64,000 nt of DNA from Rudaea cellulosilytica DSM 22992 (GTDB lineage Bacteria; Pseudomonadota; Gammaproteobacteria; Xanthomonadales; Rhodanobacteraceae): contig NZ_KB899241.1 of the NCBI RefSeq assembly GCF_000378125.1, positions 1,339,652 to 1,403,651 on the forward strand, written 5' to 3'. Made by a program: the position numbers and the translations under genes. Shown here one piece after another: positions 1 through 9,030 of this stretch (positions are counted from its first letter, which is position 1; every line of letters starts with the position of its first letter). Under the pieces are notes generated by a model. The model ran no database searches and was not told the origin of the DNA. It saw only the letters and a program-made list of their open reading frames with translations.

Positions 1-5
1 CGCGA

Positions 6-236
6 TCAGGCGGCGTGCTGCCGCTTCATGGCGCCCTGCATGTGCTGCTCGAACATCGAGCATTCCTGTTCGGCCTTGTCTTTCTGCCAGCCGTAGCGCA
101 CCTGCAGCCGATCGACCAGATACTTATGGTCGCCGTCGGTGCGCGCGAGGTCGGCGGCGGTCAGCTTGCTCCAATTCTCTTGCATCGGTCCGCGTAGTCG
201 GGTCCAGTTGGCGTGGATGATGTCTGCGTTCACCAT
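6..236 (-). CDS. CsbD family stress protein
   Basis: A 76-residue soluble protein with the layout of the CsbD family: an N-terminal NWTRLRGPMQENWSKL segment in the place of the usual 'W.q.kGk.ke.wGkLT' motif, then a second helical half with DRLQVRYGW. CsbD proteins are small, abundant, hydrophilic general-stress proteins of unknown biochemical role (sigma-B controlled in Bacillus; often osmotic or stationary phase in proteobacteria). No signal peptide is seen. The stop codon lies only six bases from the window edge, so the downstream neighbour is unknown. The family call is firm; the role is not. Confidence 0.85.
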   Translation of the reverse strand: MVNADIIHANWTRLRGPMQENWSKLTAADLARTDGDHKYLVDRLQVRYGWQKDKAEQECSMFEQHMQGAMKRQHAA

Positions 237-428
237 GTTTCTCCGTTGAGGAAGGAAGATACGCCACTATTCTCTGACCATAGCGGCGCCCGGAGCATGT
301 TACGCAGGCGAAGTGAAGCGCCGATTAGATCGGCGTTAATCCACGGTTATCGGTTCTCACGTTCGCCCAGGGTTCATCAACATGACTGAGCATCGTGAAT
401 AAATATACTTGTATAAAAGTGTTCGTTC

Positions 429-965
429 ATGCAGAAGCCCGTCTCTCACAAGGTTGCGAGTTTTCCGCCCCAAGTCGGTGCGGACTGCCGCGTGCTCGTG
501 CTCGGCACGGTGCCGTCGCTGCGCTCACTCGAACTGCGCCAGTCTTACGGCCATGCGCAGAATCTGTTCTGGACGTTCATGGGCGAAATGTTCGACGCAG
601 GTCGCGAATTGCCCTATGCGGAACGGATCAGGCGGCTTCATGCGCGAGGCATCGGCATCTGGGATGTATATCGGCAGGTCGAGCGGCCCGGCAGCCTCGA
701 CAGCAGCATCGTCAAGGCGAGCGAGGTGCCGAACGCTATCCCGCAGCTGCTCGCACGCGAACCCGCGATCCGCGCGATCGCGCTCAACGGTGGCAAAGCG
801 GCCGAGGGATTCCGCCGGCATATCGAGCCGAAGCTGGATGCCGCGTTGCACGAGCGCATCGACGTACTCGCGCTGCCGTCGACGAGTCCGGCCAACGCAT
901 CGATCCCGCGCACGGCGAAATTCGCGCAGTGGCGCGTCTTGCTGCGCTACGCGAAGGACGTTTAG
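429..965 (+). CDS. DNA-deoxyinosine glycosylase (uracil-DNA glycosylase superfamily, family 6 type)
   Basis: A 178-residue single-domain protein of the UDG fold. It shows the family's N-terminal LGTVPSLRSL loop (residues about 25-34), the QNLFW motif that recognises the flipped base region, and the C-terminal LPSTSPANA loop that inserts into DNA. These are the hallmarks of hypoxanthine-DNA glycosylases (TIGR04274-type), which remove deaminated adenine and often uracil to start base-excision repair. Length fits the family. It stands alone, with a promoter-like AT-rich stretch just upstream and the beta-propeller gene 63 bases downstream. The alternative is a mismatch-specific Mug-type enzyme; the SPAN-type loop favours the deoxyinosine glycosylase group. 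Confidence 0.82.
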   Translation: MQKPVSHKVASFPPQVGADCRVLVLGTVPSLRSLELRQSYGHAQNLFWTFMGEMFDAGRELPYAERIRRLHARGIGIWDVYRQVERPGSLDSSIVKASEVPNAIPQLLAREPAIRAIALNGGKAAEGFRRHIEPKLDAALHERIDVLALPSTSPANASIPRTAKFAQWRVLLRYAKDV

Positions 966-1028
966 GGAAAATCCAACGCGCACTGCGCGACACTCGCGAC
1001 CACCGGTTCCGTTGCCCGAGGTCGTCGC

Positions 1029-2090
1029 ATGCGCCTGTTCCGCACCGTTGCCTGCTCGGCAGGCTTGCTTGCGCTGAGTCTTGTCGCGCACGCCGAGTCG
1101 TTGGCGAAGACCGACGTGCCCGCCTATGCGATCGTCGGCCGCCATGTCATCGGCGGCGCCGGAGGATGGGATTATCTACTGGCCGATCCGGCCTCCCGGC
1201 ACTTGTTCGTCAGCCGTTCCGATCGCGTGCTCGTGGTCGACCTGGCCGACGGCGCGCTTACGGCGACCATTCCGGGCACCGACGGCGTGCACGGTGTCGC
1301 GCTCGTGCGTGAGCTCGGCCGCGGCTACACGAGCAATGGCCGCGCGGACAGTCTCAGCGTATTCGATCTCGCCACGCTCAAGCCCACGGGTACGATCGCC
1401 GTGAGCGGGCACAATCCGGATGCAATCCTCTACGACAAAGCGAGCAGGCACCTGTTCACGTTCAACGGCCGCAGCAAGGATGTCAGCGTGATCGATCCGC
1501 AGACCGAGAAGACCGTCGCCACGATTGTGGTCGGCGGCAAGCCCGAGTTCGCGGTGACGGACGACAAGGGCAGCATCTTCTTCAACATCGAAGACACGAG
1601 CGAGCTCGCGCAGATCGATGCGCGCAGCGCGAAACTGGTGGCGAGATGGAAGCTCGAAGATTGCAAAGATCCAACCGGCCTCGCCTTCGACGAAGCGCAC
1701 CACCGGCTGTTCTCGGTCTGTCAGAACGGAAAGATGGCCGTGACCGACAGCGTCAACGGAAAGGCTGTCGCCAGCGTCGCGATCGGCAAGGGCCCCGACG
1801 CGGCCGCCTACGATGCACAGCGCGGTCTCGTGTTTAGTTCCAACGGCGCGGACGGCACGCTGACCGTCGTCAAGCAGATCGACGCCGATCACTACGCGAT
1901 AGTACAGACCTTGTCGACGCAGCCGAGTGCGCGCACGCTCGCACTCGACGCGGAAAGCCATCGCGTCTACCTTGTCGCGGCGAAGTTCGGTCCGAAGCCG
2001 GAGCCGACGAAGGAGCAGCCGCGTCCGCGCGCACCGGTGCTCGACGACAGCTTCGAGGTGCTCGTCGTCGGCACGGCCGGCAAGCCTTGA
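1029..2090 (+). CDS. YncE-like secreted beta-propeller protein (YVTN repeats)
   Basis: A 353-residue exported protein. Residues 1-22 form a signal peptide ending near AHAES. The rest is a repeated seven-bladed propeller pattern: strand, then 'VYDLATLKPTGTI', then 'VSGHNPDAILYD' type blades, including DVSVIDPQTEKTVATI, typical of YncE/YVTN proteins. Such proteins are periplasmic; the E. coli relative YncE binds DNA and is iron-regulated, but most members have no assigned function. No catalytic residues are evident. It is separated from the AIM24 gene by 48 bases and may be co-transcribed with it. The fold call is strong; no substrate can be named. Confidence 0.8.
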   Translation: MRLFRTVACSAGLLALSLVAHAESLAKTDVPAYAIVGRHVIGGAGGWDYLLADPASRHLFVSRSDRVLVVDLADGALTATIPGTDGVHGVALVRELGRGYTSNGRADSLSVFDLATLKPTGTIAVSGHNPDAILYDKASRHLFTFNGRSKDVSVIDPQTEKTVATIVVGGKPEFAVTDDKGSIFFNIEDTSELAQIDARSAKLVARWKLEDCKDPTGLAFDEAHHRLFSVCQNGKMAVTDSVNGKAVASVAIGKGPDAAAYDAQRGLVFSSNGADGTLTVVKQIDADHYAIVQTLSTQPSARTLALDAESHRVYLVAAKFGPKPEPTKEQPRPRAPVLDDSFEVLVVGTAGKP

Positions 2091-2138
2091 TCCACAGCAT
2101 TGCGAATTTCAGGTTGAACCGACCCAAGGGGAATATCG

Positions 2139-2903
2139 ATGAAAGCAAAGATCACGGGCACGACCATGCCGGTGCTGGAAATCGGACTGGAAGCTAACGA
2201 CAAGATCGTCGCCGAGCCGGGCGAATTCTCGTGGATGACCGACGCGGTGCAGATGCGCACGACCGCATTCACCGCGGGGGCAAAAGGCATTTGGGGCGCG
2301 CTCGGACGCGCGTTTTCCGGTGGCGGCCTGTTCATGACCGAATATTCCGCAGCGGGGGCGCCGGGCGTGATTGCGTTCGCCGCGAAAGTGCCAGGCACGA
2401 TCCAGCAGGTGGACGTGCGTGCGGGCGAATCCTATCTGATTCATCGCCATGGATTCCTCTGCGCGACCGAAGGCGTGACGCTTGCGACCGGCTTCCAGCG
2501 CTCGCTCGGCGCCGGCATCTTCGGCGGCAACGGTTTCGTCATGCAGAAACTGACTGGTCCATGCACGGCCTGGGTCGAGCTCGGCGGCGAGGCCGTCGTC
2601 TACGACCTGGCCCCGGGTGAAAGTATAAAAGTACACCCGGGTCACGTCGGCATGATCGCGGGCACGGTCAATTTCGACGTGACCTTGATGCGCGGCTTCG
2701 CCAACGCGGTATTCGGCGGCGACGGGCTTTTCATCGCGCGCCTGACCGGGCCTGGCAAGGTCTGGCTGCAGACGCTGACCGTACCTGGCCTCGCACACGC
2801 ACTGCAGCCTTATATCGGCGCGGGCGAAACCGTCGAGAACGTCGAGACCGGTATCGCTGGCGGCATCGCGGGTGCGGTGTTGCGCGGGATGTTCAAGAAC
2901 TGA
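2139..2903 (+). CDS. AIM24 family (TIGR00266) protein
   Basis: A 254-residue protein beginning with the family's strand-rich start, including VAEPGEFSWM at about residues 27-36. It continues with the glycine-rich GIWGALGRAFSGGGLFM segment and the MRGFANAVFGGDGLF repeat. This matches the AIM24/TIGR00266 family, a double beta-barrel fold distantly like tryptophan RNA-binding attenuators. In mitochondria AIM24 helps organise the inner membrane; in bacteria the role is unknown. No signal peptide is present, so it is probably cytosolic or peripheral to the membrane. An AAGGGG ribosome site precedes the ATG. It is 38 bases upstream of a secreted hypothetical gene. Confidence 0.85.
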   Translation: MKAKITGTTMPVLEIGLEANDKIVAEPGEFSWMTDAVQMRTTAFTAGAKGIWGALGRAFSGGGLFMTEYSAAGAPGVIAFAAKVPGTIQQVDVRAGESYLIHRHGFLCATEGVTLATGFQRSLGAGIFGGNGFVMQKLTGPCTAWVELGGEAVVYDLAPGESIKVHPGHVGMIAGTVNFDVTLMRGFANAVFGGDGLFIARLTGPGKVWLQTLTVPGLAHALQPYIGAGETVENVETGIAGGIAGAVLRGMFKN

Positions 2904-2941
2904 AGGATAGGTGCCTTCGACCATCCGACAACAGGTGCGCA

Positions 2942-3601
2942 ATGAAATCGCTTGCCGTACTCGTCATCATTATTGTCTGCAGCACGGTTGAGGGAAGCGA
3001 TCGAATCGTGCTTCCGTTCGAGGAGAATCTGACGGGCCCTGGCGGAATGGGATCGAAGAAAGGGCCATTGTTTGTCGATGACGCCGCGGTCGAGTCGAAA
3101 GTACCCTGGTTGAAAGATGCGGGAAAGCGTCTGTCGACCTGCTATTCGTCGATGACGGCGCCGCAGCAGCTTTTCATTACCTATCGCCCCGAGGTGACGG
3201 GCGAAAATACCGGGCAGACGAACGTTCTGCATTGTGAGCACGCACGAGATTCCGACGAGCTCATGTGCGACGCTGCGCGCACCAGCGGCAAGGTAGTTTT
3301 CGACAAAACACCCGACAAGTATTTCGCAATCGACAATTCGGTTGGGGCTGCCGACGCGCTGCCCTTCATTCGCGCCCTACTCAAGCACGAACTGCGCTTC
3401 GCCAGCGGCGTGCCCAATCAGCGCATTGAAGATGCTGACGGGTACGTCGGAGCGATATCGCGCGAGGGTTCTCGATTGCGAATCAGTTTCGGATCCTGCT
3501 TCTGGGGAGGCGGCAGCGTGCTGGTCGAACGCAAACGGGATAGCACGGGAAAGTGGTTCTACGAGGCTGTTTCCAACGTGGATAGTGGGCTCGTGAGCTA
3601 G
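2942..3601 (+). CDS. Secreted hypothetical protein
   Basis: A 219-residue protein with a hydrophobic N-terminus (KSLAVLVIIIVCSTVEG) that looks like a signal peptide cleaved near residue 19. I do not recognise a family. The mature part is mixed alpha/beta with four cysteines (CYSS, HCEH, MCDA, SCFW) that could form two disulfides in the periplasm. It has a KYFAIDNSVGAADALPFI segment reminiscent of small periplasmic proteins seen next to uncharacterised genes. Its codon use is less GC-biased than its neighbours (many AAA, ATT, TTT codons), which may mean recent acquisition. The gene is followed closely by the convergent DUF1501 gene. Confidence 0.6.
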   Translation: MKSLAVLVIIIVCSTVEGSDRIVLPFEENLTGPGGMGSKKGPLFVDDAAVESKVPWLKDAGKRLSTCYSSMTAPQQLFITYRPEVTGENTGQTNVLHCEHARDSDELMCDAARTSGKVVFDKTPDKYFAIDNSVGAADALPFIRALLKHELRFASGVPNQRIEDADGYVGAISREGSRLRISFGSCFWGGGSVLVERKRDSTGKWFYEAVSNVDSGLVS

Positions 3602-3648
3602 CTGCCAGCGGCGCTTCGCCCGCGCAAACCGGCGCAGTCACGCGCGCT

Positions 3649-4848
3649 TCACACCAGCTTGAGATCGGCGGCCTTGGTTTCCGGAAATACCGTTGCCAGC
3701 TGCGCCGGCGACAAACCCCACAGGCGCACATACATGCCCGCGAGCAGGCTGCGATAATTGTTGAGAACGGGGTAGTCGCGGTTCTGCAGCAATGTGGACT
3801 GCTGCACCTTGACCTGTTCGCCGGCGATGCGGCCGCCGTCGATGCCGCCGCCGAGCACCCAGTAGACCGAACCGTGGCCGTGGTCGGTGCCGCGGTTGCC
3901 GTTTTCGCGGAAGGTGCGGCCGAATTCGGAGACGACGACGACGACGGTGTTCTTCCACTCGGCCCCAAGTTCCTGCGCGAACGCCTTGAGACCGTCGCCG
4001 AGGTTGGCGAGATTGTTCGCAAGCTGGCCCTTGTCGTTGCCTTCGTTGACATGCGTGTCCCAACCGCCGATGTCGACGAAGCCGAGCCGGTATTGGTCGC
4101 GCATGAGCTTGGCGATGCGCTGTGCCTCGAGTGCGAAACCCTTCGCGCTAACCGCGCCGCGGTTGGCTTGGTTCATCTCGGTCTCGAATTCCTTCGCCAC
4201 ATGCGCGCGCAATTCGAGACCGTCGTTGACCGCGCCCTGCAGGCGATGACCCTCGTACATCGAGGTGAGGATTGCCGCTTGCCGATCGTCGTAGGCCGGC
4301 TTGCCCACGGACTTGAGCGAAATGTTCGGGATGTCGCTGGCGCCACGGAACGTCAGCGGCAGCGCATCGGTGAAGGCGATCGGGGGCGCCTTGCTCGTCA
4401 AGGTACTGGACAGGCGCGCCATGAAGCCTGAATTGAAATCGCCGCGCGCCTGGGCCGGCTCGCCGCGCTCGATGTTGTCCTGCGTTTCGAAGTGGCTGCG
4501 CGATAGATCTTCGGTTCCGGCGAACGGCACGAAGGCGACTTGCTTGTTCTTGTACATTTCGCCGATTGAATTGCGCAGTCCCGGCGTCAGGGCCCAGTCG
4601 CTGTCGAGTGCCAGCGTGCCGCTGTCGGACTTCGGGTCGGGCCTCGGCACGGCGATGTTCGGCCGCGATTGATAATAGAAGTCGCTCGAATACGGCACCA
4701 GCAAGTTCGCGCAGTCGTAGCCACCGCGCAGGAACACGAGCAAGAAGCGCGGCGAGGCGAGCGGTGCGGCGAACACACGCCCGGTGGTAGTCAACATCGG
4801 CAGCGCGGACACGCTGGCTGCGATCTGGAGGAAGTGGCGGCGATTCAT
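3649..4848 (-). CDS. DUF1501 domain protein with Tat signal
   Basis: A 399-residue protein. I chose the ATG at 4848 because it gives a twin-arginine signal (NRRHFLQIAASVSALPM) and lies 8 bases after the upstream stop; the frame stays open further upstream but reads only as a shadow of the DUF1800 gene. The mature part carries the DUF1501 features: LVFLRGGYDCANLLVPY near the start, and VVVVVSEFGRTFRENGNRGTDHGHG near the end, with the conserved EFGRT and TDHG metal-site-like residues of the alkaline-phosphatase/sulfatase-like fold. DUF1501 proteins are exported, nearly always beside DUF1800, and remain biochemically uncharacterised. Confidence 0.88.
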   Translation of the reverse strand: MNRRHFLQIAASVSALPMLTTTGRVFAAPLASPRFLLVFLRGGYDCANLLVPYSSDFYYQSRPNIAVPRPDPKSDSGTLALDSDWALTPGLRNSIGEMYKNKQVAFVPFAGTEDLSRSHFETQDNIERGEPAQARGDFNSGFMARLSSTLTSKAPPIAFTDALPLTFRGASDIPNISLKSVGKPAYDDRQAAILTSMYEGHRLQGAVNDGLELRAHVAKEFETEMNQANRGAVSAKGFALEAQRIAKLMRDQYRLGFVDIGGWDTHVNEGNDKGQLANNLANLGDGLKAFAQELGAEWKNTVVVVVSEFGRTFRENGNRGTDHGHGSVYWVLGGGIDGGRIAGEQVKVQQSTLLQNRDYPVLNNYRSLLAGMYVRLWGLSPAQLATVFPETKAADLKLV

Positions 4849-4856
4849 GGGAGCAC

Positions 4857-6380
4857 CTAGCGAGAGTTGAATTCGGGCGAGGCGAGCAGGAATGCATTCC
4901 ATTCCTGCTGCGACGCCGATTTGTCGAGCGCGGCGAGCGTCGTCTTCGACAGATAGGGTTGGATGCCGTCGTAGTACAACTTCGACGATAGCTGCGGAAA
5001 GCCGGTGTCGACGCTCTGCGTCCCGTCGGCGGCATCGAACAGGCCGGCGTTGCCATTGCCGATGATGCGCGCGATTTCGAAGCGCCGGCTCATCTGTCCG
5101 GAAGACGCCCACGCATTCTCGGTCAGCGCGTAGCCGTCCGGCGTGGAGTGGCCGAACAGCGCTTCGCCCTGGTTGTTGAGCCAGGTGACGACCGGGTGCA
5201 TGTTGGTGATCGTCTTGCCATCGTAGGCAAGGCGCACGCTCGAGACGACATAGTGCATCGGGTCCTTGAACTTCCTGCCGAGCGAGGCGATGAATTCGTC
5301 GGATTCGAACATCACGCGCAGCACCTGCGCGATGTCGCCGTCGCTGTGCTGGAACGTGCGTGCCATCCTGTCGACGAGCTTCGGCGGCGGATCGTCAGCG
5401 ACGAAATAGGTCGCGAGCTTGCGCGAGACGAACTGCGCACAGGCCGGTTGCTTGACGAGCAAGTCGACTGCGCGCTCGATCTCGTCGAAGCCGCCACCCT
5501 TGAGCTTCTGGCCGAGCAGCACGCGGTCGCCGAAATCGTGGCGTTCGGGATTGAACGTGAACAGGCCCTCGCGCACGAGATACTGGCGCATAACGGGACG
5601 CACTTTCGGATCATCGTGATTGGTGTCGACGCCGACACCGGTGAGGATCTTGGCGAGTTCCTGCACGTCGCCCTGCGTGTAGCCGGCATCGACGCCGAGC
5701 GTGTGCAGTTCCATGAGCTCGCGCGCGTAGTTCTCGTTGATGCGGTTCTTGCCGTTCTGCGCGTTGTCGAGGTATTGCAGCATCGCCGGCGATTTCAGCG
5801 TGGCCATGACGAGGTTGCGGAAATGGCCGAGCGCATACGGACGGATCGCCTGGTCGGCGTAGTCGCCGGCGAGGAACTTCACGTAGCCCTTCTGCGCGAA
5901 CACGTTAAAGTGATTGAGCCAGAACCAGACCATTTGCTCCTTGAGCTGGTCGGGCGAGTAGATCGCGCGCAGCAGCTCGCGTCGCGTCGCCTCGTAGGCC
6001 ATCTTGTTGCCCATGTCGTTGCGGTCCTTGCGCGCGGACTTCTTCATCTCCTCGTCGCCGAGCGCGTTGATGCGCTTCTGCTCGGCGACTTCGTCGACGA
6101 CCAGCTTGGCGGCGGAATCATGGGCGATGTCGAGATTGTCGATCTGCGCCTGCACTGGTGCGGGCAATTTGTCGTTCTTGCCTGCGAGCTGCTCGTCGAG
6201 AAAGCGCCGGCGGCCGAGCTCGCGGAAACGTGCGACGGTGGCGCTGTCGAGGCCCCAAGTGATGCGATCGAGCCAGAGTGCGTCATCGCGGCTCAGCGTA
6301 GCGGGCGAATTGGCGGCTTGCGCGGCGCCGGCGCCTGCCGCAAGCAGGACTATGGCGTGAAAAATTCGTGATCGTGTCAT
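4857..6380 (-). CDS. DUF1800 domain protein
   Basis: A 507-residue exported protein with a signal peptide (RIFHAIVLLAAGAGAAQA). It has the DUF1800 pattern: WLDRITWGLDSATVARF near residue 40, MVWFWLNHFNVFA near the middle, and NYARELMELHTLGVDAGYTQGDV. The last segment is the strongest signature of the family. The ATG at 6380 is chosen; a GTG two codons upstream (6386) is also possible and neither has a clear ribosome site. It is the first gene of a two-gene operon with DUF1501, an arrangement conserved widely in bacteria. The function is unknown; a paired exported complex is the usual guess. Confidence 0.87.
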   Translation of the reverse strand: MTRSRIFHAIVLLAAGAGAAQAANSPATLSRDDALWLDRITWGLDSATVARFRELGRRRFLDEQLAGKNDKLPAPVQAQIDNLDIAHDSAAKLVVDEVAEQKRINALGDEEMKKSARKDRNDMGNKMAYEATRRELLRAIYSPDQLKEQMVWFWLNHFNVFAQKGYVKFLAGDYADQAIRPYALGHFRNLVMATLKSPAMLQYLDNAQNGKNRINENYARELMELHTLGVDAGYTQGDVQELAKILTGVGVDTNHDDPKVRPVMRQYLVREGLFTFNPERHDFGDRVLLGQKLKGGGFDEIERAVDLLVKQPACAQFVSRKLATYFVADDPPPKLVDRMARTFQHSDGDIAQVLRVMFESDEFIASLGRKFKDPMHYVVSSVRLAYDGKTITNMHPVVTWLNNQGEALFGHSTPDGYALTENAWASSGQMSRRFEIARIIGNGNAGLFDAADGTQSVDTGFPQLSSKLYYDGIQPYLSKTTLAALDKSASQQEWNAFLLASPEFNSR

Positions 6381-6567
6381 GTCCACGGCGGCAGCGATGA
6401 AAGGTATGCCATCTAACGGGCGAGGCGCCGATCGGATGACAAGGTCGCGTCCACATTTCGCCGTTTGGCTTCGCTTCAGCGTTTGCTGTCAACGCACCGC
6501 TATCAGCCTCGTTGTTGCGGAGCGTGCGCAGTCTCTGCGCCTCCACCACCGCCAAGGGAGAATTCAC

Positions 6568-7164
6568 ATGCAACGCAAACTGATCGCAACGACTATCGCC
6601 GCTATCCTGTTTTCGTTCGGCGCGCACGCGCAGAATGCCGCAACCGAAACCGCGCGCGACACGGACCAGCAGAAACGCATCGAGCAGGGCCTGCAATCCG
6701 GCCAGCTCTCGACCAAGGAGGCGGCCAGCCTCGAGAGCAAGGAAAAGCGCATCGACGCCACCGAAGCCCACGACATGAAGGATGGCAAGCTCAGCGCCGG
6801 CGAGAAGGCGCAGATCCAGCGCGAACAGAATCATGTCAGCGCCGACATCTACAAAGACAAGCACAACGCCGTGATCGGCAATCCGAATTCCGTGTCCTCG
6901 CAGCGCATGCAGGCCGACGTGCAGCGCAACGTCAACCAGGAGGCCCGTATCAACCAAGGTGTGCGCTCCGGCCAGCTGACCAACAAGGAGACCGCCTCGC
7001 TCGAGCGCGGGCAGGCGCACGTCGATCGCGCCGAAGCGCGCGCGGGCGCGAACGGCCATGTCGGCGCGGGCGAGCAGGCGCGCATCCAGGGCAAGGAAAA
7101 CCGCCAGAGCGCGCGCATCCGCAACAAGAAGCACAACGACACGGTGCGCACGACGACGCCGTAG
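6568..7164 (+). CDS. Secreted two-repeat helical protein of unknown function
   Basis: A 198-residue protein starting at the ATG preceded by AAGGGAG at 6554-6560; residues 1-21 are a signal peptide ending AHA. The mature protein is two copies of one 67-residue module, residues 34-100 and 124-190, joined by a 23-residue linker. Each module reads R-I-x-Q-G-x-x-S-G-Q-L-(S/T)-x-K-E-(A/T)-A-S-L-E, then an E-A-rich helix, then G-A-G-E-x-A-x-I-Q and a final K-H-N. The middle DxKDGKLSAGE / GANGHVGAGE stretch looks like a degenerate EF-hand-type loop. Very rich in charged residues and glutamine. No function can be assigned; it is probably a periplasmic stress or scaffold protein. Confidence 0.7.
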   Translation: MQRKLIATTIAAILFSFGAHAQNAATETARDTDQQKRIEQGLQSGQLSTKEAASLESKEKRIDATEAHDMKDGKLSAGEKAQIQREQNHVSADIYKDKHNAVIGNPNSVSSQRMQADVQRNVNQEARINQGVRSGQLTNKETASLERGQAHVDRAEARAGANGHVGAGEQARIQGKENRQSARIRNKKHNDTVRTTTP

Positions 7165-7275
7165 TCCGTCGCGACAGGCGCCGCGGGCCGGCTTGCCCCG
7201 CGGCGCAGGACACGTTTCGTCAAGCCGTCACAATCGTGTCGATAATCTGCGGATCGCCTACGAAGGGGTCCGCTC

Positions 7276-9006
7276 ATGTCGCGTTCGATCAATCTCGCCG
7301 GTTTCATCTCCGCCGGTCTCTGTGTCCTGCTCGGAGGCGGCGCGCTCGCAGCGGGGAAAACCGCTCAACCGCATGCGATCGACGTCGCTGAGGTCAAGCA
7401 TCCTGACGGCGAGACGCCGGCGTGGTGGTTTCGCGCGGGCGCCGCGGCCGCCGCAGCGAATCGCGCCGATCTTCCGGCAGCGAAGTCGAAGGCGAAGAAC
7501 GTCATTGTCTTCCTCGGCGACGGCATGAGTACGGCGACGATCGCTGCCGCGCGCATCCTCGAAGGTCAGCGCAAGGGTCAGTCGGGTGAGGAGAATCGCC
7601 TGAGTTTCGAGACGTTCCCTTACACCGCGCTGTCGCGCACCTACACGACCGATTTCCAGACACCTGACTCTGCCGGCACGATGACCGCGATCATGACCGG
7701 CATCAAGACGCGCTCGGGCGTGATCGGTGTCAACCAGACCGGCAAGCGCGGTGATTGCAAAGGCTCGCAGGGCAACGAGGCGGTGACCGCACTCGAACTG
7801 GCCGCGCGCGCCGGCATGGCGACTGGCGCGGTGACGACCACACGCATCACCCACGCGACGCCGGCCGCGACCTACGGCCACCTGCCCGAGCGCGACTGGG
7901 AATACGACATGGCGATGCCCGACGAGGCGCGCGCGCAGGGCTGCGTCGACTTCGCGCGCCAGCTCGTCGAGTTTCCGTTCGGCGGCGGCCTCAACGTCGC
8001 GCTCGGTGGCGGCCGCACCGAGTTCATGCCCGCACCGCAGCCCGATCCGCAGTATGACGGCCTGATCGGCAAGCGCCTCGACAAGCATGACCTGATCAAG
8101 GAATGGCAGGCCAAGCCCGGCGCAGCCTACGTTTGGAACGCCGAGCAGCTGGCCAAGATCGATCCGGCGAAGACGACGCGTCTGCTCGGCCTGTTCAATC
8201 CCGAGCACATGAAATACGAATACGAGCGCGAGCAGGACAAGCCGGAGATGGAGCCGAGCCTGACCGAAATGACGCGCGCCGCGATCGGTGTATTGAAAAA
8301 TAATCGGAATGGTTTCTTTTTGATGGTCGAAGGCGGCCGTATCGATCACGGTCACCACGCCGGCAATGCGTATCGCGCGCTGACCGAGACGATCGCGTTC
8401 TCCGATGCGATCCGTGCGGCGACCGATATGACCAGCGCCGACGACACGCTGATCATCGTCACCGCCGATCACTCGCATACGATGACGTTCGCCGGCTACG
8501 CCAATCGCGGCAATCCGATCCTGGGCAAGCTGCGTGGATCGAGCGGCGAAGGCGCGCCGTCGAAGGAACTCGCGCGCGATGCGATCGGGCGTTCGTTCAC
8601 CACGCTCGGTTACGCCAACGGCCCCGGCTACGCGGGTGAGAGCGACCGCGAAGCGGAAGGGGCGAAGAAATATCCGCACAACGCGACCGCGTTCTTGCCA
8701 GCGAAAAAGGGCCGCCCCGATCTTGACCAGGTCGACACCGAGGCGCCGGATTACGTGCAGGAATCGGTCGTGCCGCTCGGTTCGGAAACGCACAGCGGCG
8801 ACGACGTCGCCGTATTCGCGCGCGGCCCCGGTGCGGCCGCCGTGCATGGCTCGCTCGAGCAGAACGCGCTGTTCCATCTCATGGCGCAGGCGAACGAGCC
8901 GATCCGCAAGCAGCTTTGCACGTTCGGCGGCTGCGACGTCGACGGTGTGCCCGTCGAGTTGCCGGCGTACGCCAAACTGCGCGGCACGCTGCCCAAGCAG
9001 CCGTGA
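7276..9006 (+). CDS. Alkaline phosphatase (PhoA superfamily), exported
   Basis: A 576-residue phosphomonoesterase. Residues 1-25 are a signal peptide. IVFLGDGMS gives the first metal ligand Asp82, TPDSAGT gives the nucleophile Ser132, MVEGGRIDHGHHAGNA supplies the glutamate and histidine metal ligands, VTADHSH the next Asp/His pair, and ETHSGDDVAVFARGP the final histidine. All catalytic elements are intact. The enzyme is periplasmic and frees phosphate from organic esters using two zinc ions and one magnesium. It is longer than E. coli PhoA (471) through a larger insertion in the middle, as in many Xanthomonadales enzymes. No Pho box was recognised upstream. It is convergent with the ABC permease gene. 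Confidence 0.9.
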   Translation: MSRSINLAGFISAGLCVLLGGGALAAGKTAQPHAIDVAEVKHPDGETPAWWFRAGAAAAAANRADLPAAKSKAKNVIVFLGDGMSTATIAAARILEGQRKGQSGEENRLSFETFPYTALSRTYTTDFQTPDSAGTMTAIMTGIKTRSGVIGVNQTGKRGDCKGSQGNEAVTALELAARAGMATGAVTTTRITHATPAATYGHLPERDWEYDMAMPDEARAQGCVDFARQLVEFPFGGGLNVALGGGRTEFMPAPQPDPQYDGLIGKRLDKHDLIKEWQAKPGAAYVWNAEQLAKIDPAKTTRLLGLFNPEHMKYEYEREQDKPEMEPSLTEMTRAAIGVLKNNRNGFFLMVEGGRIDHGHHAGNAYRALTETIAFSDAIRAATDMTSADDTLIIVTADHSHTMTFAGYANRGNPILGKLRGSSGEGAPSKELARDAIGRSFTTLGYANGPGYAGESDREAEGAKKYPHNATAFLPAKKGRPDLDQVDTEAPDYVQESVVPLGSETHSGDDVAVFARGPGAAAVHGSLEQNALFHLMAQANEPIRKQLCTFGGCDVDGVPVELPAYAKLRGTLPKQP

Positions 9007-9030
9007 CGATTCCGCCCTCGGAAGGTGGCG

